Assembly: GCA_018435605.1 (NCBI GenBank)
Contig: JAHDNF010000002.1
Location: 1-64,000, forward strand
Reading direction: 5' to 3'
Source of the DNA: a bacterium
GTDB taxonomy: Bacteria; Auribacterota; Auribacteria; Auribacterales; Auribacteraceae
DNA length: 64,000 nucleotides
Positions 8,101 through 21,300 of this stretch are shown piece after piece. The notes below the pieces were generated by a model, which was not told the origin of the DNA, ran no database searches, and saw only the letters and a list, made by a program, of their open reading frames with translations. A program made the position numbers and the translations under genes. Every line of letters starts with the position of its first letter. Position 1 is the first letter of the stretch.

Positions 8101-10134
8101 ATGAAACGGTTATTTATTGTATTATTTATTGCCGTGTTATTTTTTTCACCGTGTGCAACTCACGCCTCAGACAAATCAGATCAGACAGAAACTGAAAAAG
8201 TCGGCAGTCAGCTCATTGTTAATGAACTATCCGTAATGGAAAAACCGATACTATTGGCTCCCGCAGTATTGCCGGCTGTAATAGAATTACCTCGAGTCAT
8301 TTCTTTTGTAACGCTACGCCCTGCGCCTCAACCCATAATAAGACCTATATGGGTTGAAATGAAAGGATTGCTAAAAACCGTAATCAACAGCGACAAAAAA
8401 ATAGGGGCTGAATTGTTTGACAACTCAGGCAACCTTATAGCCCGTCTGACCAGTCAGACAATAGATTTTAAAAATTACAACCGTTTACTGGTTTATGTCG
8501 CAGGTTACCAGCTATACCCATTACCAACACCAGATTCGATAACGCCAGACTCTGCAGTACCGACAATAGACGTAAAAAAAATTGAGATCATATCGCCATG
8601 GGTTGATAAAAAAGGAAAACTCGTTGCCATCGTCGCTATGGTTCAGGGCAACGACTCAAACGGTACATCCACCGGCCAGTCATACTCCGCAGGATTATTC
8701 GACGACAACGGCGTATTGACCGCCCGGCTGGTAAGCGAAATAATACCTCTGACAAAATATGACGGCAAGCTGGTTGAAATCGGAGGCTATCAGGTTGGGT
8801 ATCCGACACTAATCCAGACAGCTAAAGACGCTTCGTCTGCCGTTATCATACCGACGATCGACGTAAGAAAAATTGCCGTACTTCCGGTATGGATAACAAA
8901 ACATGGCTTTATAAAAGCATCTCCTATATTATCCGCTAATCAGGAACCGGAAATACTCCCCGAACCGACACCTGTCCCCGCTTTGTACAGAGGCAAATTG
9001 CTAGACAATGACGGCAATGTTATAGCGAACCTTATCAGCAAAACCGTGCCATTGTTTAGATACAACGGGCTTTATGTCGAGATACAGGGATACCTGTACC
9101 CTGAGATTACACCGGTTTTGGAAATACCGGAAAATATATCCGTTGCGCCTGCATTACTCAAAGCGCAATCGAAAGATTTATCTATACTGCCTATAGTTCC
9201 TCTTATAAATGTGATGAAGCTGAAAGTAATCCACTATCCCCCGCCAATAGAAACGTGGCGAGGCATTATAAAACCTCGTATAACCGATTCGCCGACCCTT
9301 CCGGACGCTCCATTTATGCTGATTGCCCCGGACGGTACGGCAGTGGGATATCTGACTGCAAAAACAAATGAAATGGCGGCTCTTCTGAAAAAGCTGTCCA
9401 TAAACTATCTGGTCGCAGTAACCGGAGCGGTCTACCCTGTTGTAAATCAACCAAGCAATGTAGAACTGAAACTGATGGTCGTTGAAAAAATTGTGGTTCT
9501 GGAAGATTTACGTCACATCATCAGGATGAGCGCCGAACCGCTGGTGTTCCATGTCGGCGAAAAAGTATATTTCAACAAAATAGCCGACATTATCCGTCCG
9601 GTAATTTTACCTGTAGACGACGTATCGAGCCGGCCGGCTGACAGCCGCTATCCATTCCTATACCAGAAAGCGTGGGATTTCGACACACTTCTGTATTCGA
9701 GCCTTTCTGAAAACGAAGATGATAATGACGCCGAGTATCTTCCAATCATACAGACGGACGATGATGCTATGCCGCCGCTTGTTCCGATAGACTATGTGCA
9801 GTACGATTATAAGTACGACTCACGTTTTAGATGCGCCAGCGAACGCTGTATAGACGAACCGGTATACGAATTCAAAATGACCGGTATTTACCGTATTACA
9901 ATAACCTGCGAACTGATAGATGAAAACGGGTTCACGCTAAGGCAGGAATCCGCTTCAAGAATAATACAGGTATTTCCGCAAATTGATATAAATGAAGAGA
10001 ATGCGGAAGAGTGGTTAAAGGTTCTAGAACTATCAAACGAAATACAGGAACAATCTCAATTAGTGAACATGTTGTCGGAACTGATGAAAAAAATGCACGA
10101 TACCGCAATGGCAATCATCAGAAACATGAAGTGA
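8101..10134 (+). CDS. secreted protein with four OB-like tandem repeats and a PKD-like end
   Basis: A 677-residue exported protein. I start at 8101 because GGAGG at 8087-8091 lies nine bases upstream and a signal peptide follows at once (MKRLFIVLFIAVLFF ... THAS). Four repeats of roughly 95-120 residues cover about residues 60-480. Each has a Trp and a Gly-rich first strand, then a unit like LFDNSGNLIARLTSQT, then Y.G..V.I.GY.YP, a proline-rich linker, and PTIDVKKIEII. This strand pattern looks like an OB-fold (inference). After them comes a PKD-like stretch (KAWDFD ... GIYRITITCELIDENG) and a helical C-terminal tail of about 50 residues. Function is unknown; a binding or structural envelope role fits. 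A strong terminator follows the gene. Confidence 0.75.
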   Translation: MKRLFIVLFIAVLFFSPCATHASDKSDQTETEKVGSQLIVNELSVMEKPILLAPAVLPAVIELPRVISFVTLRPAPQPIIRPIWVEMKGLLKTVINSDKKIGAELFDNSGNLIARLTSQTIDFKNYNRLLVYVAGYQLYPLPTPDSITPDSAVPTIDVKKIEIISPWVDKKGKLVAIVAMVQGNDSNGTSTGQSYSAGLFDDNGVLTARLVSEIIPLTKYDGKLVEIGGYQVGYPTLIQTAKDASSAVIIPTIDVRKIAVLPVWITKHGFIKASPILSANQEPEILPEPTPVPALYRGKLLDNDGNVIANLISKTVPLFRYNGLYVEIQGYLYPEITPVLEIPENISVAPALLKAQSKDLSILPIVPLINVMKLKVIHYPPPIETWRGIIKPRITDSPTLPDAPFMLIAPDGTAVGYLTAKTNEMAALLKKLSINYLVAVTGAVYPVVNQPSNVELKLMVVEKIVVLEDLRHIIRMSAEPLVFHVGEKVYFNKIADIIRPVILPVDDVSSRPADSRYPFLYQKAWDFDTLLYSSLSENEDDNDAEYLPIIQTDDDAMPPLVPIDYVQYDYKYDSRFRCASERCIDEPVYEFKMTGIYRITITCELIDENGFTLRQESASRIIQVFPQIDINEENAEEWLKVLELSNEIQEQSQLVNMLSELMKKMHDTAMAIIRNMK

Positions 10135-10155
10135 TTTTGCGTATTATTCGCGAAC

Positions 10156-10191
10156 AAAAAAACTCACTTTTTTACGAAAGTGAGTTTTTTT
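10156..10191 (+). terminator. intrinsic terminator after the OB-like repeat gene
   Basis: A 15-bp stem, AAAAAAACTCACTTT paired with AAAGTGAGTTTTTTT, closes a short loop and ends in a run of seven T. It starts 22 bases after the stop codon. Confidence 0.85.
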
Positions 10192-10213
10192 GTGGTCATT
10201 TTATTAAAAAATA

Positions 10214-10222
10214 TGGTATAAT
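10214..10222 (+). promoter_or_regulatory. extended -10 promoter element
   Basis: TGG-TATAAT is a perfect -10 box with the upstream TG of extended -10 promoters. It lies 56 bases before the next start codon and just after a terminator. No good -35 box is seen at the expected distance. Confidence 0.45.
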
Positions 10223-10278
10223 ATAATAGTATTTTATATGGTTAAACACTCATAAATCACCACATAAAGGAGGTTACA

Positions 10279-12180
10279 ATGAATATACATTTACATATCT
10301 ATTTGTTATTATTTATTTTATTCACTAATCTAGCCTTTGCAGTACCCGGCCCAGAATTGAGTATCAATACGACAACAGCCAATATTCAGAACAGCCCTCG
10401 TATTGCTTCAGACGGCACAAACTATTTGATTGCATGGACATCAAACAAACAGGATGGCGATGAATACGGCATTTTTGCCCGTCTGTACACCAAAAACGGC
10501 ATTCCTCTGACTCCTGAATTTCAGGTTAATACATACACCATTGCATCGCAGTCAGAACCTCAGGTCGCTTCCAACGGATCAAACTATCTGGTTACTTGGA
10601 AAAGCGCTAACGAATACGGGACTTTGGCAGGTATAGTCGGGCAGTATATCGACAATGACGGCGCATTGCTCGGTTCACCGTTTCAAATCAGCAATAGAAA
10701 CTATTCAAATTTTTCTTCACTAGCTTCAAACGGAACCAACTATATGATAACTTTTGTATACAATTCTGGCGGCACATACTATTTAGCGGTTAGAATTGTA
10801 TATTCATCCAGTTCAATATCTACGGAATTAAGCGTTATGACATTAACCGGTGTCTGTGCAGGAACGAGTATTGCCTCGGACGGCACAAATTATATTGTGA
10901 GCGCTTCTCAAATATTGCCGACTTCCGATCCCATGACTGCTAAAGAAGAAATTTATTATCGGCTTCTTAACGGGTCATCAGGTGCGCATCTGACCACGCC
11001 TCGTATAGTATCAACGGTAAATCAAGCTTATTATTATGACGGCGACTATGAACCTAAAAGCCACACCGTAGCGTTTGCAGGTGGCCGATATATCGTCGCA
11101 TGGCTTAGCAACGACTATTATTCCTTACCTGAGGAATATTTATACAATATTTATTATCGGTATATCGACCTTAGCGGAAGACGCATAGGAAGCGAACAGT
11201 TGCTAAACTCAGACACCGACAAGAGTCAGTATTACCCCGCTATATGCCTAATTCCGTATCAGGGAGTTATTGCTGTATGGCAAACAACAGGCTATACAAT
11301 TTCGGATATTCTAGCCAGACCCTTTAAAAGTACCGGCGAATCATACACTAATGAATTTCTAGTAAACACATACACCATAGGCATACAGAGATATCCTAAA
11401 GTTGCTTCAGCTTCAGGCTCGACGGTTTTCATTGTATGGGAAAGTATTAATCAGGATGGTGATGCTAGCGGTATTTTCGGATCGGTTTTCGGCGACGATG
11501 ACAGCGATAACGACGGACTGACATATCTGTATGAAATTATGAATGGCCTCGAGCCTGATAATCCCGATACTGACGGTGACACACTGAGCGACGGTGATGA
11601 AGTCAATATCTATGGAACCAACCCGCGTAGCGACGACACTGACAACGATCTTTTACGTGATTCAATTGAAATAAACATCTACGGAACAAACCCTAATAAC
11701 CCGGACAGCGACTTCGACGGACTGACCGACTGGGAAGAAATTGTCCTCACACGCACCAACCCGCTCGACTCAGACTCCGATAGCGATGGACTGCTGGACG
11801 GAGAAGAAATACTCATATATTCCACCGATCCGAACAACCCTGATTCCGACAGCGACGGTATATCGGATTACGATGAAATCCTTTCCGGTACAGACCCCAA
11901 CGACGGACTCGACTTTCTCGCAATTACACGATTCCATGAATTATCGGCTTATCTTGGCGTGGATGTCATTTTCATAGGCTGGAACAGCGCACCGGATAAA
12001 GTATACCGTGTATATGTTCAAACCGATATGATCAGCCCTGATTTCGTTCTACTGGAAGACAACTTGGAATCCAAAGGATATCAAACGTTTTATATGGATC
12101 AGGGCGGAGGCCCCAATAGTATTCCTCACCCATCGATGGAGACCGGAGTCAGAATGTACAGGGTTACTATAAAACAATAA
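10279..12180 (+). CDS. secreted seven-repeat propeller-like protein with TSP3-like calcium repeats
   Basis: A 633-residue exported protein with a signal peptide (residues 1-22, ending NLAFA) and a strong AGGAGG site. Residues 30-405 hold seven repeats of about 50-60 residues, each built as N-x-Y ... P-x-(I/V)-A-S-(D/N)-G-T-N-Y-(L/M)-(I/V)-x-W ... I-x-A-R ... G ... The spacing suits a seven-bladed beta propeller (inference). Residues about 407-545 carry Asp-rich repeats (DSDNDGL, DTDGDTLSDGDE, DSDSDGLLDGEE, DSDSDGISDYDE) like thrombospondin type 3 or bacterial calcium-binding linkers. The last 85 residues form a beta module with KVYRVYVQTD, shared with other proteins here. It is a smaller paralogue of the 1399-residue protein at 40.0-44.2 kb. 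Role unknown; surface adhesion or binding is likely. Confidence 0.8.
   Translation: MNIHLHIYLLLFILFTNLAFAVPGPELSINTTTANIQNSPRIASDGTNYLIAWTSNKQDGDEYGIFARLYTKNGIPLTPEFQVNTYTIASQSEPQVASNGSNYLVTWKSANEYGTLAGIVGQYIDNDGALLGSPFQISNRNYSNFSSLASNGTNYMITFVYNSGGTYYLAVRIVYSSSSISTELSVMTLTGVCAGTSIASDGTNYIVSASQILPTSDPMTAKEEIYYRLLNGSSGAHLTTPRIVSTVNQAYYYDGDYEPKSHTVAFAGGRYIVAWLSNDYYSLPEEYLYNIYYRYIDLSGRRIGSEQLLNSDTDKSQYYPAICLIPYQGVIAVWQTTGYTISDILARPFKSTGESYTNEFLVNTYTIGIQRYPKVASASGSTVFIVWESINQDGDASGIFGSVFGDDDSDNDGLTYLYEIMNGLEPDNPDTDGDTLSDGDEVNIYGTNPRSDDTDNDLLRDSIEINIYGTNPNNPDSDFDGLTDWEEIVLTRTNPLDSDSDSDGLLDGEEILIYSTDPNNPDSDSDGISDYDEILSGTDPNDGLDFLAITRFHELSAYLGVDVIFIGWNSAPDKVYRVYVQTDMISPDFVLLEDNLESKGYQTFYMDQGGGPNSIPHPSMETGVRMYRVTIKQ
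11496..11910 (+). repeat. Asp-rich TSP3-like calcium-binding repeats (within CDS)
   Basis: About five tandem units of some 25-30 codons encode D-x-D-x-D-G-(L/I)-x-D-x-x-E followed by a spacer such as NIYGTNPNNPD. The DxDxDG loops are typical calcium ligands. Confidence 0.8.
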
Positions 12181-12286
12181 TTCTACTTCGGAACACTACA
12201 TTGCACGTCATAGGCATACTCTACATATCATGCAGATCAACAGTCGGTTATTGTCTATTTCAATGTAGCCATACTCCATATTTTTA

Positions 12287-12295
12287 TGATATACT
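12287..12295 (+). promoter_or_regulatory. extended -10 promoter element for the giant gene
   Basis: TGA-TATACT lies 50 bases before the ATG of the 3424-codon gene in a 165-bp gap. The -35 region is poor. It resembles the elements at 10214 and 46916. Confidence 0.35.
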
Positions 12296-12345
12296 TTATA
12301 AAGAAAATATTAATCATACATAACAAATCTTTGTAAAGAAATAAA

Positions 12346-15300
12346 ATGCTAAACGAACTTCGCCATCATTTACGTTTTTTTCATAATATTATAGGCATGC
12401 TGATACTCTTTTCCGTATTTTGCATTGCGTTCGTTCCTTATTCGTTTACAGCGGAAACAACCTTTTGCGCTGTATCCACAGACAAAGCAACAGTTCACGA
12501 AAAAATTTTTTCCGACAAAGATACCGTAATATACCATATACAAGACGCTCACTGTCACCCTCAAGCACAGTTCGCCATTGCCGATATTCTCGCGCAACTG
12601 CTTGAAAAACATCCTCAGGCAATCGTATCAATAGAAGGGGCGACCGGTACTATCAAACCGGATAACCTGCGGAACTTTCCAGATAAAAACGCTCTCGGAA
12701 ATGTCTCAGAATATTTTGTAAATTCAGGGCTCATTTCAGGCGCAGAATACTATTATCTGACTGCGCCGGAACCATTCACTTTTATCGGAGTGGAGAATCC
12801 CGATACTTACCGCCAAAACTATAAGATAATTTTATCAGCTCTCGACAACCATGCGCCTGCCGCTACTCTAACCGAAAATTTGATAATAAAAATTAATGAA
12901 ATAGCCAACCGGAACTTCACATCAGAGCAAGCCGCGTTCTATAGCGCATGGCAAAAATACCATCGAGGCAACAGTTCGCTAGAGTCGTACGCAACATATC
13001 TTGCGCAAATAGTGGTTTTGTCCGATTATCCCCAAATGGAGGCGTTTCTCAACCTGTGCGCAAGAGAAAAGTCGATTCGGTTCAACACAGTCGAACAGCA
13101 ACGGCTGGCTTTTCTTGACTGGGCAACAAAAAATACTACACCCGATTTAGTTACCGAACTGTTCAAAACCGACATACAGTACAAACTCCATAAAATATCC
13201 ATAGACCAATATTTCAAGGTCATCGGTGACTGTATGGAACGTTTCGAGCCGGATTTGCCGGCAGGTCAATTCTCTGATCTGCGTACATATATTTCACTGA
13301 TAGAAGAATCCAAATCTATCGATAAATCGGCATTGCATGCCGAATTGTCGTCTGCCGCCGACCGCTTAGCGAAAACTGTTTTTTCCGATACAACATCGGA
13401 ATCATTGTTCGAGATATGCCGGTACGCGCAGTATTACGCCGATCTGCTTTCTTTGGCTATAGATAACACTGCGTTACGGCAAATGGATGACAACCATAAC
13501 TTGGATTGGTTTATCGACCGGCTAGCGGTTTACGGAATCGTTGTTAACGAAATCGATATTCTAAGGCAAGCAACAGGCCGCGCGCGTTTGTTTTATGAAT
13601 GGGCTCATAAACGCGATACCGACATGGTAACCAATCTTCTTGAAGCCATGGCTTCTGCCGAGACATCAGTGGGAATAATTATCACCGGCGGGTTTCACAG
13701 GGACGGTATTTGCGAACATTTGCGCCGGCAACGAATTTCTTACTGCTCACTAGCTCCTGTGATGCACGGTGCGGCTACCGAAACAAATTATTTTTCCTTG
13801 ATAAGCAATAGAAGTACTCCGCTGGAAAAATGGTTGCGCGGTTCTACCCTTGCAATCGCGTCATGGTTGGCTGATACCCCTCTTGTAAACGAAGAGCTTA
13901 AACAAATCAGAACCACGCTGTTTTCCTCCATACTTGTAAGTTCGCATATCAAGTCTATGTCTATTTCCGAACGGTCACTGCTCGAGTCAAACATTACTGC
14001 ATTTATAGACCGCATAAACTCCACCCTGCTTGACTGGCAGATATCCTTCACTCCTATGATAGAGATTAACTCCACAGAATACCTTGATTCGATGCTGGTA
14101 GTGTCGTTATCTGTACGCGGCAGAGAACTTGTTTTTGTATACACATCTTCAGATCAACAGGATATACACGGCGTAGGACAACAGGATATTCTGGAAAAAA
14201 CCCGAATCGGCAACGATACGGTACATATTGTTACCACAGATATTTACGCTAGGTTGATAGAACTGGTTAAAGCAGACAGAGCTTCTAAAATCGAGGTTTC
14301 CGCAGGAACGGCGCAAAGAATTTGTCAAACGCTGGGACTGAGCGAACAATTCCGATCCGGCACACTTACTATGCCGGTCATTATGGAAGCGTTTCGGACA
14401 TATAATTTCCATAACAATAGCGATTTATCACTAAAAGATTTTTATGTGCTAATACAATACACGGCAATAGTACAGCCGGAAATCAGGCCATCCGAAAACC
14501 ATGCCGCTGTGAATACCGCGGACTTGTTTTCTACAGCTTATAATTTGCTCCGAAGAGCCGGCGAAGGAGATGCAGTCATAGACATAGCCACGCTAGATCA
14601 GCCGTGGCGCGACATTCTGCTGGATCGCGGAATACGGATGATACTCATTGACCGCGCTTTCCCGTTTGAGGCAATAGTAAACGCCCTTTCGGTCATAATA
14701 TTCACTGACATAGAAACACCCGGCATAATTCCGATCGGGCAAGAGGGAACGCGAAAATACCAGACGCGCATATCAACCCTTACCGACGGTTCTTACCTTG
14801 TGCGTATTTCCGCCGTATCCCCCACCCAGCAACAGCGTTTATTCTGGTCTATACCGGAGCGGCTCGGCAACGAAACTCAGTTGCCCTTGCCATTTAAATC
14901 CGGCGTGGTAACCGTTGAGATAGACGGATCATTTACCATTTCATCAATAATGACGTACACACCACAATCAAAGACACTTGAGCAGACCGATCTTACTACC
15001 AGTATAAACGGCATGTCCCGCGGCAATATAGGCGCACAGCAACTTATGGAGCTTGTTAAGCATATAAACATACTTGCCATGAAAAACGGTATCGTTTTAC
15101 GGGGTTTTGTTTATCGGGATCAGGAAACCTCCCCAATGTTTTTCGGTTCATTAGACCAAATGCTCGATCATTACAAGGCCACCCATGACACTACCTATAT
15201 TCCTCCGCGCCAAACCAACTGGGCAAACGTAGCAGGCAATATGTCCGAAGCGGATATTTTCAGAATCGCCAACAGCAACAATATCAGTTATTCAGATGAA

Positions 15301-18300
15301 GCGCTCGGATATCAGGTATACAAAACCATAGAACGCTACACTTCGCTTATGGGCAAGAATATACTTGAAGTCGGCTCGCAATCGGGACACAATGTTTTTT
15401 ACACATACCTAAAAGGCGCAGAGTTATCTGTAGGTATAGATTTTAATCCGTATTCCCTCGCTATTTCCCGAGAAATCGCCGCTTATATCAATGAACAGAC
15501 ACATCTGCAGTACAGTTCGTTTCCCAAAACTTTATCTCAATATATTTTAGGAGAACAAGAAACTCACTTGGGCGAACCGTTTTTCCGGCTGTTAGAACTG
15601 AAAGACCAAGAAGAAGCAACCGGTATCCGCTTGTCGCACAAGCCGCCGGAAAACATCGAGCTGGCTATAGGCGACGCCCGTGTTATGCACTATCCTGACG
15701 ACAGTTTCGATATTTTAAACTCGATAAATGTTCTAGCATATATCGACAACGCGGCAATGTCCGTCAAAGAGATGATTCGGGTATCAAAAACAGGCGGTTT
15801 GATTCAGTTCAATTACCGCTTCAAAAGAAGCGACTGTCTGGATCTCCTTGAAGACGCCGTTCGCATGATCGCACAGGAAAACGGCGTACAAGTTGAATAC
15901 AGCGTAGTTGAAGAATCATGCGGTCTGTTTCTCGGAACAGACGCGATGCTTATCAAAATCATATCCAAAACACCTTTGCGCCACATCGATGATCAAAAAA
16001 CTTCTTTCAACCATATTTTCAGCATATGGAAAATCAAAAATAATTTCGATGCTCTACCGTATTTGCAACGTATTCATTCTCCAATCGATATTTTTCCCGA
16101 AGAACTTAGCATACTGTCGTCCATGTCGCTGGATTCTTTGGAAAAAATATCCGGACTGCCGGCTACATCGAAATTCAATATTCTGCTTGCCGTAAACGTC
16201 ATAAAAAAACAATACGGAGCAGATATTTTCGACGGTATATCTGTAGTTCAGATACGATCTGATTTAGATGTGTTTGCGGAAGTTGCCGATGGTATTCTGA
16301 AACTGCATCCAGCGGTTTTGAGCAACCCGCATTTTCTTGTCGCGCAGATACAACTTGCGATTTTACAATCAAAAATAAGCGCTCTGGCGGCTGAATCATA
16401 TCCGTTTGAAAACACGGCTCAGGAAAAGACCGAATTATATACCGCCGCTACATCGCTGTATATGACTGTAAAAAGCCTGCGAGGCTCGTTGTCGCATCGA
16501 CAATATCAGGATCTTATCGACAGGCTCGCTCTTACGGCCGACACCGATATAGCACGAAACACACTGGAATTCGGAGAATTACTGCGCGAGACAAAAATCG
16601 AGTATACAGAAGAACAGCATATACAGGTAATTGCAAAATTTCTATACCGAATGCCGCAATACAAGCATTTGCGTCCATTGTTACTAGATGCTTCGCAAAA
16701 AATAGCCAAAGGCGAAGTAACACCGGTTTTTATGGCGGAACTGACCGTAGCCGCCGATCATATTATGGATACGTTACAGATGTCTCCCGGTTTTTACCGC
16801 GAACTTGGAACCATATCTCCGCTTATGCTAAACAAACTTGCCGCTTCACGAAATTCTGCGACAGCCATTGCGGCGCTTCTTGATTTTCTGCCGTGGCGAG
16901 AACGAGTGAAAACGGCAAACCGTCCCATCCCTGAAAATGTTTCCACTCTACTGGCCGACGACAGTATAATATCCATCTTTGAAAATTATCCCAATACCGG
17001 ATTCACGATAATGACAGAGCTTTGCAAAGCGGCTCTTTCCAACCCGCTATATCCTTCGGATTCCCCGTTTTTGCTTTATTTTTCTTCTGTCGAGTTGCGT
17101 AGCATCATGTCACAGATCGAATCCATAAATGACCAACAACCGGAGCTACTCAACACACTGCTCGCCGAAGCGCAATCCGCAGTATCGTTTACCGGTATCA
17201 AACAACTGAAAACCGCATTACTCGACCCATCCCCTATCGAAGCATTACAGCGGATAGATCGAACACAGCCTGTCGGTGAAGAGATATCTTCACAAAACAC
17301 CGCATGGATGAATTTTTTGCAATACTATGAAAAACTTACGCAGTCGCCCGACGTAATTCCGGACAATTTGCGCAGTATTTTCACAATAGATACGCTCGAC
17401 GCGATATACAAAGATTACTCTCAAACCGGTTTCTATGTGTTGACCGAACTTGCAAAATCATTGATAAACAATCCTGATGACCCGGCAGAAGTTGCTTTTC
17501 TTAAAAATTTATCATCATCGGATATACTTGATATAATTAAGAATATCCATGGATTCATCACAGCGCGCCCGTCTACGCTACAACGCCAGGGATTGCACGG
17601 TATCGCGTATGCGCCGGCGGACGCTTGGATAGGCCCGCAGATGCACCGCACATTATTGGAACTCAACGAAAACGCCCAATATCACACTATCACGCTTAAC
17701 ACTAATCTGGGTATAGAAACAGTCGAAGCCGCACAGGAACTGTATCGCGAGTTCACATGGGAAGTGATGCGCCTCAATATCAAACCGGACGATATTGTAG
17801 TCCTAAAATTATACGACAGCGAAACTACTGAAGATGAGACTACTTTACATACCCTGATAGTCATTGCCGACCGTTTGCACGCCATCAATTCGATAAACGC
17901 TCTGACCGATATACGAATGTCGAGCGGATCACAGCTCGGACAGTACCTGTTTTGTTTCAAAACCCATTTCATGCCATCCGAACAAGAAATGGGGGACATC
18001 GTCGGAGGCTCGGACTGGCACATATCATTTAGAGATGACTTCATCAAAAATCGCGGATTGGGTTCGGAATTTTTGCATAACCATTTTTCTTTGCTCCGCA
18101 TGATGGGACTGCACGGTATTACCGACCGCACCACCGCACATGGTATCCCGATTATGTCTATCATAAACAATGAAATAGGATCTGTCTTCATAGACGAACT
18201 GCTCAACGATGCGCCTGTCGGCTCGGAATGGAGTATAATGGATTATTCACACCTACTTTACCGGCTAGGCATTTTTAACGACGACGACCTAGATTTCGCT

Positions 18301-21300
18301 TATGAAACATTGGGCGACGACGACCCCGCAAGGCTCAAAGAACGAATTTCTTCCAAACTTTCTCTGTATAAAAAACCGCAGGAAACTTATCTCAATCTTA
18401 TAGTCCGCACTGCAAGAGCTACCGTCGATAAGCTGGTGCATCTGCATCAAATCGTCACAATATATTCTACCATGACAAAAGACCCCATGGTAATACAACA
18501 TGTTCCTGATATACTTAAGAGCTACGAACCGGTAGCGCAATATATAGAGATGAAACTGAAGTCGGATTCTTTTTTATCAGACCGGACGTCTTTGCGTCTT
18601 GAGCGGTCTTTGCTCGACAATCTCGATTCTATGCAACAAGAATTGATAAGTTACATGCAAAGTGACGACCGAATTTTAGCCAGATACAACCGCCTTTTTG
18701 AGTCACAGCCGGATGCCAGTCAGATTTTCGTCGATTTTAACGATTATTTCGAGAACGCATTTACCTACACACGCATGAAAGGCGAGTTGCCTGCGCGAAT
18801 ACCACCTTCAGTAATACCCTACTCAGCGCAGACAATCTTATACCGGGCACAAAAGCTGACCGGAGCATTCAATGCCGGTTTTATAAGAGACACCCTGCTG
18901 GCCGAAAACCCATACAGAACAGTCAGCAGAGAATTGGTTACCCTAGAGCATATTCAGCAGTTGCGCTGGGCTCTGTATACTATGGGTCGGCGTATCTTAC
19001 GAGACACGGCGCCGTCACTGATTGAGGAATCATTTTTGATGATTCGCGATAAGATGCGAATTGCCAGACTGCCGGTTGACAAAATATTCAAAAATAAACA
19101 AAACCATCCCCAAACCATGATGAAACATCCTGCAGGAACATACCGGTTGTTTGCGTATCTGACACGCCATGGATTTTTTCAACCGGAACAGATAGAGGAA
19201 TCGGTCAATCATATTTCAAAAATGAGCACCGATGATTTCACCTCGCTTTTGTCTTTGCTTGACGACAAACAAACAGCTAAACAACTGCTCGGCTCGTTGC
19301 CCACCGCCTCGGATATGATACGGTTCGGGATTATGTTCGAACTTGAACAAATGCGTGCAAACAGTGACCTGTTCGGGAAAATAAATATTCTTGGAGAAGA
19401 CAATACGCGGATAATAGCGCATCCCTCGAATCCTAATCTATTTGCAATTGACGGGGCGTCTACCGACACGACCGGTTACAAAGGGGCGAATTCTTATGAA
19501 ACCGCAAAATTCGTAAGATCATTATTTGCAAAACATAACTTAAAATCGTCAATAATACTCGGGAAACGTCAGGGTATGAACAGGGAAGAATATTTTGTGC
19601 GTGCCGGCAACCTAATAATCGGCACAGCTCCATATTCGCCGATGTTTATCGACCGGCTGGACTACGAAGAAGATATAACCGCCAAAAAAACTGACGAACG
19701 ACCGGCGTTCATTAACGAACAGTTGTATTTCGAACCCCGTAGCGCTGATAATTCAATCCTGTATACTGCCGGGCTACAATTGCAATCCGTACAAGATAAG
19801 CTGTATCTGGATTGCACTATAACCGCGAACAGATACTCAAAATCGCTCAACGAGGGATCCGATACATATTCTCTTCGTATTCCAGTCGAACAGTTGCTTG
19901 AATTTCTGAGTTATCTTCAACGATCTTTTGTCATAGATATACCGGATATATGCCAAAATATGCCCGAAGTTTATTTCGGATTAACCGAAAGTACATCTCA
20001 ACAGCCTGTTAATAAAGACGATATGGCTCTTATCTCCGATTTATTCAACGATATTATTCAAAATATAGACCCGTTATGGATTATAAACCAGCGCCGCCAG
20101 TCGGTACTTAAGGACGCGCCAAATATGACGTCTAACCAGTTGTCAGGTATTATTGAAATATTGCCGTTCGCCGAAGCCATGCCTCAGACAGCTGAATATT
20201 TTATCGATTTGCAATATAAGCACCTGCAAAAAACCGGCAATCCAGCAACCATTGATCAGATACGCCGGACACTACAGGATAAACCGGACATTAATATCAT
20301 AACCATACGCGGTGTTCCAGTAGGCTGGATAGAATCTGACGGAACTCAGGTAATCGATCTGTCTATTCCAAATAACCTCAAGTCAATCTTGCATGAAGCG
20401 CTTACGCAAACTTCTCAACCGATTTCCCCTTTTATCGCGAGACAGCCGGCAACTTCCCTTGCACACGTTTTTTCATTGATGCTCAATGAATCACAGGAAT
20501 GGAAACCCATTTTATCTGCTCAATTTGAAGCTACATCCCTGCCGGTATTGCCATATAGCCGGCATATAGACCACGCGCTCACTCAGATAGATATCCCAAA
20601 AACTTTTGTCGCGGAAAAATCTATCACTTTTAAAGTAGTAGACGGTCAATCGTATTTTGCCTCAATGCAAATACTGCCTGACGGTTCTCAAACTGCGGTA
20701 ATAGATATCGATTTATTCAAACATCCGCAACTCTTGGCTTTGGCATTACGTCATGTTCTTGAACAACATACATCGGAAACACCTCTGCAGACAACTGCCG
20801 GCGAACTTCAACGTCTGATCGCCGACTTCATTTATCTGGAAAACTTGCATCCCGACGAGTTCAACCAGATACTAACTCTGCTAAAAGAAGAATCCGTGGG
20901 ATTGGCGAATCTGGCCGTATTATACGAAACAGCGATAGACAAAACACCGCTTGAGCGTTTTTCGCTGGCGTTGGATTTCATACACACCGCACCCCAATAC
21001 GGCAGGTTGCAGGCAATGCTCGGCGATATGCCTCTATCGGCTATCACAGACTATATCGTACAAGATATTTTACCTGAGACGGCAACAGTTCTTATTGAGC
21101 AAGGACTTGACCAACACACCGTCGCGGCGGCAGTTACGCATCCGGAAGGAAAACATCTTATGTCTTTTTTTAACCTGTTGTCATATTTTTCCGGAAAATC
21201 GTACGAAGTTTCCGTAACGCCGGTTGTGATTGCCCTTGATTTCCTAAATCAAACCAAAGACGGGTTAGCGCAACTCGCTTTATTATTTCATACCGGCTTC

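Noticed and set aside
17682-18206. 174-codon minus-strand frame inside the giant gene
   Set aside because: Antisense shadow with Ser/Arg-rich sequence and no family resemblance.
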